DNA of 64,000 nucleotides from Terriglobia bacterium. GTDB taxonomy: Bacteria; Acidobacteriota; Terriglobia; Bryobacterales; Bryobacteraceae. The notes under the pieces were generated by a model, which was not told the DNA's origin, ran no database searches, and saw nothing but the letters and a program-made list of their open reading frames with translations. The stretch spans positions 1 through 64,000 of the forward strand of contig JAIQFS010000047.1 in the NCBI GenBank assembly GCA_020073145.1, written 5' to 3'. Numbering within the stretch: position 1 is the stretch's first letter; each line of letters starts with the position of its first letter. Below are positions 58,801 to 64,000 of the stretch, piece after piece. The position numbers and the translations under genes are program-made.

Positions 58801-59840
58801 CTTTCACCTATGACGTGGATGACCGCCTGACTGACGACACTTATGATGCCGACGGCAACACGGTGTCGTTTGGCGGCATTAGCAATGTCTACGACTTCGA
58901 GAACCGGTTGATCCAGCGCGGCTCGGCGTCGATCGTTTATGACGGCGATGGCAACCGGGTGTCCGAGACGGCCGGCGGTATAACGACGAAATACCTGGTC
59001 GATGACCAGAGCCTCACGGGCATTCCTCAAGTGATCGCCGAGACCGGCTCGGATGGGAGCGCGCGAACCTTTGTGTACGGCCTCCAGCGAATCAGCCAAC
59101 AGCAGTTCATACCCGGTTCCAACAGCTCCACAACGAGTTTTTATCTTTACGACGGTCATGGCTCTGTGCGCGGCCTGGCGAGCGCGTCCGGCGCCATCAC
59201 GGATACTTATGATTACGACGGATTTGGGAACCTGATCTATCGAACCGGCACCACGGTGAACAACTATTTGTTTGCCGGCGAGGCGTTTGATCCGGCGCTC
59301 GGGATTTACTACAACCGTGCGCGGTATTACGACGTGCGTCGAGGGCGCTTTTGGACCATGGACGCGCTGGAGGGGAAAGCCGGCGATCCGCTCAGTTTGC
59401 ATAAATACCTTTATGCCCGAACGGATCCTGTGAACCGCCGCGATCCTTCCGGGAATCAAGACGATCTCATTGAAGAAGCTGCTACGGTTGACATCGCTGC
59501 CGAATTGTCATCCGTAGCGGTCGCAGACACAATTCCCGCGTTTGCTGCGGCACAGACAGTACCCGCACTCGCTGCCGCGGATACAGCACTGATCGCAACG
59601 GCGGAGACGGCGGCGGGCGGTGTGGCCGACTTAACAGCCCTGGGAGGCAGCAGCATAGGAGCAGGGACCGTCCTGACGTTAGGGGCCGAAGGACAGGCGT
59701 TTGGGCTCGCGGTCGAGCTTGAAAACCTTTTCGCGGTTTATGACGTTGAGGTATACACTGGATCCCTGTATTTAGAGATGTTTGGGGCTGGCGCTGGACC
59801 CGGGTGGGTTGCAGAGCTTTTAGGGGCGTTGGGGCTGTAG
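55473..59840 (+). CDS. YD-repeat / RHS core protein, C-terminal part of the giant gene
   Basis: A 1455-aa frame that continues the TIG protein; it is open from ~55420, where Q-T-G-T-E-T-A-S-F-P-N-G-G-F would finish the broken TIG domain. A short Ig-like part (to ~85) is followed by the RHS entry M-R-T-Y-D-S-R-D, dozens of Y-D-x-x-G-N-x-x-x-x-T-D-P-x-G repeats (~290-1250) and the core-end motif G-I-Y-Y-N-R-A-R-Y-Y-D-x-x-x-G-R-F, ending D-P-S-G-N. The 125-aa tip is Ala-rich with hydrophobic stretches and no known nuclease motif. ATG 55473 is a within-frame start, probably not native. Confidence 0.85.
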   Translation: MGPITGPAPGANLTSLTEGMEITAPTSVTGTITSPNLSSWALDYTPAGANSFTTIATGTSPTVSGTLDPTVLLNGMIAVRLTAVDQSGQTTSTTVDVVITRKLKVGNFTLSFLDMNIPVAGIPIQIMRTYDSRDKTVGDFGVGWSLSVKSFRVDVNGTLGANWIGTTTGGLLPTYCVQPGQPHIVSVRLQNGAVYQFQALPTPDTQCGLVLPPAMVDLTFVPIGSTPPSYQLSQPNSGALLVSGAFPGLLQLVDSSSFEGYGLGGDTDQWILTMPNGQTVQVSATFGAQAIIDRNGNTLTIGPNGITSSNGPGITFTRDSLNRITGIRDPNLNLRQYQYSSGDLTFVVDQRNNVSKFSYDTNHDLITFTDPSGAQPIRNVYDDSGRLIQQIDALGHVQDFTHDLVGHTETFTDFLGNTTTYTYDDHGNIIRETDPLGNITSKTFDANDNPLTVTNALGKTTSYTYDANNNRLSMTDPLGNTTQSTYNQFGQVLSTTDPNGNATRFTYDSRGNLLTRTDPLGNTTTITFAPNGLPATTTDPLKNITSYGYDAKGNLLTVTDPLGVVTTYAYDANGNRTSQALVRTTSTGPQTLTTRYQYDAQNRLTKTIFPDGSTTQATFSVIGQQSTTVDELGRQTSYSYDADRHLVGTTYADGTSETTTYDAVGNKTSFTNRSGSTTTYTYDPLHRILATTDQLAAAVRSAYDAAGQVISRADALGNTTRFGYDDAGRQTTVTDATGGVTQLTFDKGGSLISEKDPAGNVTTFGRDAAGRATRVTRPDGSIDTMTIDARGSIAALTDAAGKTTQFAYDGSQRLKSVTDALGHTTEYTYDELGNRVSISDPNSHVTRFQYDQRGRRIKRTLPGGQSETFAYDAAGELISHTDFNGKTTASTYDSMGRILSKDPDPRFNSLPVSYSYTALGKRASMIDAAGTTTYNYDALGRLISKQSPAGAITYGYDASGNEISMQSDSLSITYAYDARNRLASVTEPASGTTSYTYDSIGNVQSATYPNGMTHAYAYDSLNRLTTLSVNRSGLPAASYSYKLDPTGHQLSVAELVGRSVSYTYDAAYRLTGESVAGAVGGPDGSVGYAYDAFGNRTQTTSTLAGVSPGSFTYDVDDRLTDDTYDADGNTVSFGGISNVYDFENRLIQRGSASIVYDGDGNRVSETAGGITTKYLVDDQSLTGIPQVIAETGSDGSARTFVYGLQRISQQQFIPGSNSSTTSFYLYDGHGSVRGLASASGAITDTYDYDGFGNLIYRTGTTVNNYLFAGEAFDPALGIYYNRARYYDVRRGRFWTMDALEGKAGDPLSLHKYLYARTDPVNRRDPSGNQDDLIEEAATVDIAAELSSVAVADTIPAFAAAQTVPALAAADTALIATAETAAGGVADLTALGGSSIGAGTVLTLGAEGQAFGLAVELENLFAVYDVEVYTGSLYLEMFGAGAGPGWVAELLGALGL

Positions 59841-59851
59841 CCGGAACGGGA

Positions 59852-61111
59852 TCACTCGTACCGCAGCGCTTCGATCGGGTTCAACCGCGCGGCGCGGATG
59901 GCGGGGAGCAGGCCGGCGATCAGGCCGACGACTTCCAGCATCGCGGTCGAGGTGACCACCGCGAACGTCGACACCTGCAGGTGGATGTCGCCCGCGCCGC
60001 TGGTGTTCTTGAAGAGGGGGCCGAGCAACGGAAGCGTGCCGATCAAGGAGGTGAGGCCCCAGCCCACCGCCACCCCGATCGCGCCGCCAAACGTGACAAT
60101 CGCCAGGGCTTCCAGCAGGAATTGCGCCAGGATGGAGCGGCGGGTGGCGCCGAACGATTTCAAAACACCCATCTCGCGCGTGCGCTCGGTCACCGAAACC
60201 AGCATGATGTTGGCCAGCCCGACGCCGCCGATCGCCAGGGTCAAGGTGCCGATGAATCCGAGCAGCACCTGCAACGCCAGGCCCATAGTGTCCACCATGT
60301 GCATGAATTCATTGAAGACGATCACGCGCACGGCGCGTTCGTCGTTGGACGAGAAGTTGTGCTGCCGCCCCAGAGCCGCCCGTACCTGCCGGACGGCCTG
60401 CTCGCGGAACACGGGATTCGCGGGCATCCACACAATGGCGCTGGGGTAGCGCAGATCGCGATAGAGGGACGCGGTTTCAAACGGAATGAAGACACAGTCA
60501 TTGTCGGGGGTGCTGTAATTGCTGATTTGCGTTTTGGTCTTCAGCACGCCCACCACCGTGAAGCGCAGGCCATTGATGGCGATCTCTTCGTCATCGGGCG
60601 GGATTTCGCCGAACAGCTTCTCGGCGGCTTTGCCTCCCAAGATGGCCACGCGGCGCTTCTGCAACTCGTCATCGGGCTGGAACCACCGGCCGGTGGCGAT
60701 AGTTTCGTTGCGGACCCGGGCATAGGCCGTGCGGACGCCGCGCACCATGGTGGTGTTGGTGCGGTAGCCGCGGGTGACGGTCATATTGTTCATCATCATC
60801 TCGGGCGAGATGGCGGCGACCATGGGGACGGTTTCGCGGATGGCCTCCACATCGGCGAGTTCCAGGCGCACCTTGCGGCCCGCGCGCTCGCCGCCGGCCT
60901 GCCGGGAGGTCTGGCCGCCGAACATGAGGACCAGGTCCTGGCCCACCTGGCGGAAGGCCACATCCAGCGCAACGTGAAAACCGTCGCCGTAGGAATAGAG
61001 GATCACGAAGCAGGCCACGCCCCACGCCAGGCTGAAGGTGGTGAGGATGCTGCGCTGGCGGTTGAAGCGGAGGGCTTGGCCGGCTTCGCGGAAGATGGAG
61101 CGGATGGTCAT
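59852..61111 (-). CDS. MacB-family ABC transporter permease
   Basis: A 419-aa permease: N-terminal helix (~22-42), MacB-type periplasmic core (~45-270), then three C-terminal FtsX helices with T-E-R-T-R-E-M-G-V-L-K-S-F-G-A, the coupling motif, and the usual P-I-E-A-L-R-Y-E end. It has no ATPase domain. Third gene of the leftward export operon. Paralogue of the permease at 61367 with the same length. Confidence 0.9.
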   Translation of the reverse strand: MTIRSIFREAGQALRFNRQRSILTTFSLAWGVACFVILYSYGDGFHVALDVAFRQVGQDLVLMFGGQTSRQAGGERAGRKVRLELADVEAIRETVPMVAAISPEMMMNNMTVTRGYRTNTTMVRGVRTAYARVRNETIATGRWFQPDDELQKRRVAILGGKAAEKLFGEIPPDDEEIAINGLRFTVVGVLKTKTQISNYSTPDNDCVFIPFETASLYRDLRYPSAIVWMPANPVFREQAVRQVRAALGRQHNFSSNDERAVRVIVFNEFMHMVDTMGLALQVLLGFIGTLTLAIGGVGLANIMLVSVTERTREMGVLKSFGATRRSILAQFLLEALAIVTFGGAIGVAVGWGLTSLIGTLPLLGPLFKNTSGAGDIHLQVSTFAVVTSTAMLEVVGLIAGLLPAIRAARLNPIEALRYE

Positions 61112-61366
61112 GCTCGACCTCCGGCGGCGGCCGCGGCATCAGGCTCCCGCGTTGTGCACCGCGCGAAGCGCGGCTCTGGCGCAAGGGACTTCCCAGGCGT
61201 GATGAGCCCGCGCCAGCCAGAGCGGGTGGGAACGAATCGCAGGCCGGCCCTTAGCTCCGATTCCGCTTTGCCCGGAAGACTGGCCCCGGGAAAGGCGAGC
61301 CGGCAGGGCGGCTCGCTGGCGCACGGCGGAGCCTTAGGCCACTTTGACCGGCAGTGGAATCGGCGC
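61112..61366. other. 255-bp structured spacer between the two permease genes
   Basis: GCGAGCCG (61295-61302) and CGGCTCGC (61309-61316) form a perfect 8-bp stem with a 6-base loop. Further weaker pairs (CTCTGGCGC near 61173 with GCGCCAG near 61211) suggest an extended folded RNA. No gene is visible. It separates two otherwise adjacent genes and could set their relative expression by attenuation or RNA stability. Confidence 0.5.
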
Positions 61367-62626
61367 CTATCGCTCATACGCCAGGGCCTCCACCGGAGTC
61401 AGGTTGGCCGCGCGCCAGGCCGGCCACAAGGCCGACGCCACCGCGATCACGGCCAGCGCGCCAAAGGCGATAGCCGTCGTGGTTCCGCTGACGGGCAAGC
61501 CGCTGAACATTTCCTGCCTGGGCAGGCGATTGACCGCGGCCGCCAGGCCATACGCCCCGAACCAGCCCATCATTCCGCTGCACCCGGCGAGCAGGACGCC
61601 TTCCAGCAAAAAGTCCGTCAGAATCCACCCGCGCGTGGCGCCGACGGCTTTGCGCAAGCCGATCTCGCGCGTCCGCTCCGTGACCGAAACCAGCATGATG
61701 TTCATGACGCCCACCCCGCCCAGGGTGAGGGTGACAATGGCGATGGCGCCCAGGAAGACGGTCATGGACGTAAAAATCTTGTCGACCAGCTCGGCGTCCT
61801 CCACCGTGTCCCAGATGAAGACGGCGCTGGGATCGTCAGCCTCAAACCGATGGTTGCGGGCAAGCACGCGCATGACCTGCGCGCGCGCCTCCTTCCACTG
61901 AGCCAGCGATGCCGGGCTGTAGATGAGGTCACTGACGATGCCGGGATGGAAGTTGGCATCGGGGAGCGGCACGTCCCGTACCATGGTGTTGTAGGGGATG
62001 AAGATCTTGTCGCTATCCAGGCCGTTGTAGCTGCTGCTCTGCGTCTTGGACGGCATCAGGCCGACAACGCGGAAGGGGAGCCCGTTGAGCGCTACGGTAT
62101 CGCCGGGAACGACCGTGCGGTCGCCGAACAACTGCTTGCGGACGTTGTCGCCGATCACCGCGACGCGTTCCGCATTGGCGTTCTCGCGCTCGATCAAGAA
62201 GCGGCCGCTGCCAATCGGAGTGGTGCGGATCTCGGCGTACAGCGGCTCGACGCCCAGCAGCGAGAAGGTGCCGCTGTTGAACGCCGTGACCGCGCGGGCC
62301 TGGCCCTGCAACTCGGCGATTGTGCGGCTGACCAGCCAGCATTCGGAGCGGATGTCGCGCACATCCGCATAATCGAGCCGGATCAGGCGTCCGGCTCGGC
62401 GTCCGCCCACCTGCTTCTCCGTGCGGCCGTTGAAGACGATCACGATGTTTTCGCCGAGTTGGCGGAAGCGGTCGCGCTGTCCGGCTTTGAAACCGTCCCC
62501 CATGGCGACGATCAGCACGATCGAGGCCACGCCCCAGGCGATGCCCGCCATGGTAAGGAAACTCCGCAGCTTGTTGCGCAGCAGGCTGGAGGCGACTTGT
62601 CCGAGTAACTCGCGGAGATAGGTCAT
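61367..62626 (-). CDS. MacB-family ABC transporter permease, paralogue
   Basis: A 419-aa permease with the same layout: helix ~20-40, periplasmic MacB core (~45-270), FtsX helices with T-E-R-T-R-E-I-G-L-R-K-A-V-G-A and the end P-V-E-A-L-A-Y-E. It starts 10 bp after the fusion protein stop. Two permeases could form a heterodimer on one ATPase, as in some lipoprotein or antibiotic exporters; the ATPase would lie beyond 64000 or elsewhere. Confidence 0.9.
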   Translation of the reverse strand: MTYLRELLGQVASSLLRNKLRSFLTMAGIAWGVASIVLIVAMGDGFKAGQRDRFRQLGENIVIVFNGRTEKQVGGRRAGRLIRLDYADVRDIRSECWLVSRTIAELQGQARAVTAFNSGTFSLLGVEPLYAEIRTTPIGSGRFLIERENANAERVAVIGDNVRKQLFGDRTVVPGDTVALNGLPFRVVGLMPSKTQSSSYNGLDSDKIFIPYNTMVRDVPLPDANFHPGIVSDLIYSPASLAQWKEARAQVMRVLARNHRFEADDPSAVFIWDTVEDAELVDKIFTSMTVFLGAIAIVTLTLGGVGVMNIMLVSVTERTREIGLRKAVGATRGWILTDFLLEGVLLAGCSGMMGWFGAYGLAAAVNRLPRQEMFSGLPVSGTTTAIAFGALAVIAVASALWPAWRAANLTPVEALAYER

Positions 62627-62636
62627 GCCCGCTCCG

Positions 62637-63839
62637 CTACTGCAGGATGACTTGCTGGCCTTCGGCCAGGCCTTTCACGATCTGAGTTTTCGAGCCGTTG
62701 CTGATACCGGTGACCACCGGGATGCGGCGGCGGCCCTTCTCACTGGTGACGTCGGGGACTTCGACTTCGGTCGAGCGGTCCTTCTTGTAAAGGATCGAGC
62801 CCTCGGGGACGGCCAGAATGCCTTTGCGCTCCTCGAGGAGGATTTCGGCGTTGGCTGTCATCGTGGCCATCAGCTTGCGCGACTCGTTGGAGATGGAGAC
62901 GCGGACTTCGAAGGTGGTGACGTTGTCCTTCTCCACGCCCATGGGCGAGATTTTGGTCACCTTGCCGGCGAACTTGCGGTCCTTGTAGGATTCCACCGTA
63001 ATGCGGGCGGGCTGCCCCAAGTAGACCTTGCCGATATCGCTCTCGTCCACCTTGCCTTTGACGTAGACCTCGCGCAAATCGCCCAGGGTCATGATGAGGG
63101 TTGCGCCGGAGCCCATGGTCAGGATGGAGCTGACGGCATCGCCCACCTCGCGGTCGCGGGAGAGGACCACGCCATCGATCGGGGAAACGATGGTGGCATT
63201 GCGCAGGTCCTCCTCGGACTGGGCCAGCTGCGCCTTGAATTGCTCCACCTGGGCTTCGGCTTTGGCGATGGCCGCCTGGGCCACCCCCAGATTGACGATG
63301 GCCTGCTGCTGCCGGTTGACGGCCAGCTGGTAGTTCTTCTCGGCGTCATCGCGTGCGGTCTGCGGCACCAACAGCTCTTGAAACATCGTGCGCGCGCGGT
63401 CCATGTCCTTCTTCAGAAAGGGAATATCGGGACCGGCGGCTTCCACCTGATCGCGCTCGTAGTCGGCGTGGGCGCTCTTGAGCTGGGCATCGGCCATGGC
63501 CAGGGCGGCCTGGGCCTGGCGCAGGCGAGGAAGCAGATCGTTCTGGTCCAGTTCGCAGATCACCTGCCCGGCGTGGACCGTATCGCCCACATTGACCGGC
63601 AGTTTCAGAATGATGCCGCTGGCTTTGGACTTGATTTCGACCTGGGTGGTGGGCTGGATCTTGCCGGTGGCCACCACCGAGCGGGCCAGATCCACCTTTT
63701 CCACGCGGGCGAGTTTATCGGAATCAATGGTGGTGGGCGTGCGGCTGAGAGCCCGCAGCGAAAAAAACGCAACACCGACAAACACCAGGACCGTGGCGGC
63801 GACGATCCACAAGACAGAACCCTTCTTGCGGCTGGCCAT
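62637..63839 (-). CDS. MacA/HlyD-type membrane fusion protein
   Basis: A 400-aa periplasmic adaptor. N-terminal anchor helix (~8-28). Lipoyl half-motifs I-K-S-K-A-S-G-I-I-L-K-L-P-V and V-S-P-I-D-G-V-V-L-S-R, separated by a long coiled coil (~95-205), then a beta-barrel domain and a membrane-proximal end (G-I-L-A-V-P-E-G-S-I-L). Connects inner-membrane MacB-type permeases to an outer-membrane channel. First gene of the operon. Confidence 0.92.
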   Translation of the reverse strand: MASRKKGSVLWIVAATVLVFVGVAFFSLRALSRTPTTIDSDKLARVEKVDLARSVVATGKIQPTTQVEIKSKASGIILKLPVNVGDTVHAGQVICELDQNDLLPRLRQAQAALAMADAQLKSAHADYERDQVEAAGPDIPFLKKDMDRARTMFQELLVPQTARDDAEKNYQLAVNRQQQAIVNLGVAQAAIAKAEAQVEQFKAQLAQSEEDLRNATIVSPIDGVVLSRDREVGDAVSSILTMGSGATLIMTLGDLREVYVKGKVDESDIGKVYLGQPARITVESYKDRKFAGKVTKISPMGVEKDNVTTFEVRVSISNESRKLMATMTANAEILLEERKGILAVPEGSILYKKDRSTEVEVPDVTSEKGRRRIPVVTGISNGSKTQIVKGLAEGQQVILQ

Positions 63840-64000
63840 AGCGCTTCTCTATCTTTCTCATGGAACTACGACACGACCGACCGATTTGTTCCGTGGAGGG
63901 AGCGGGTCGAGCTCCATTTAAGATTATCTTATCCGATTTCCAGTCCGGGCCGGCTGGCGCCTGGATGGGAGACCTCTATCGCTATACAGCGCCACCAGAT
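63840..64000 (-). promoter_or_regulatory. Upstream region of the export operon
   Basis: The 161 bp before the fusion-protein start contain an A/T-rich patch around 63920-63945 (leftward GGATAAGATAATCTTAA) with GATAAT as a possible -10. It lies ~85 bp before the ATG. No clear -35 or operator; a gene beginning to the right cannot be excluded. Confidence 0.3.

Noticed and set aside
59804-62608. 934-aa open frame on the plus strand
   Set aside because: Antisense to two clearly real MacB permeases; no domain pattern.

Overview
The window is GC-rich, tightly packed bacterial chromosome. The mix of genes suggests an acidobacterium, probably of the Bryobacterales / Solibacter type: a PEP-CTERM protein, a giant TIG + YD-repeat surface protein, a PQQ dehydrogenase, small RRM RNA-binding proteins, MacB-type permeases and NtrC-family two-component pairs. 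That placement is inference from gene content; there is no rRNA or other marker here, and I saw no tRNA gene or CRISPR array.

Region A (1 to about 16.8 kb) is a prophage or prophage remnant. It opens at the edge with what looks like the start of an IS transposase. Rightward virion-type genes follow (169-5506), with a leftward block of one regulator-like gene and three membrane or secreted genes set against them. Next is a lysis cassette (54-aa membrane peptide, holin-like protein, GH24 endolysin) and then only the first ~15 codons of a serine recombinase. A leftward zinc-ribbon gene and a short tyrosine recombinase follow, then a control region with two paired inverted repeats. A short rightward early cluster (8847-11129) includes one frameshifted gene and an HNH-like protein that lacks its Cys pair. 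The right half (16722 down to 10948) is a leftward early operon of at least 14 small genes, most joined by ATGA or TGATG stop/start overlaps: a winged-helix regulator, a replication-like protein, three excisionase/HTH proteins in a row, an HNH nuclease and several mini-proteins, including 29-aa and 55-aa ones.

Region B (16.9-31.6 kb) is ordinary chromosome: a sensor kinase / sigma-54 activator pair, small conserved proteins, RsmI, a deformylase-like protein back to back with a GHMP kinase, a CPBP protease, an ArgD-type aminotransferase divergent from a LysR regulator, a frameshifted SseB-like gene, a YprB-like nuclease with TPRs, a GT-C glycosyltransferase and two RRM proteins.

Region C (31.7-39.5 kb) starts with an overlapping block: Omp85 barrel, Tat-exported DUF4390-like protein, NtrY-like kinase and NtrX-like activator. 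Downstream is a decayed segment: a nested inverted repeat, a broken BrnT toxin with its antitoxin, an intact VapBC pair, and a 5'-truncated copy of the secreted protein encoded convergently next door.

Region D (39.5-50 kb) has a divergent acetate-kinase-family enzyme, secreted DinB and unknown proteins, a PQQ dehydrogenase, a methyltransferase, an AAA ATPase with an apparent ATC start, a MetE-like protein with a Tat-exported solute-binding protein, and a serine-hydrolase pseudogene.

Region E (50-64 kb) holds a PEP-CTERM protein and a ~9 kb TIG/Ig + YD-repeat locus split by a small deletion and frameshift, then a leftward MacA/MacB-type export operon (fusion protein and two permeases) whose ATPase is not in the window.
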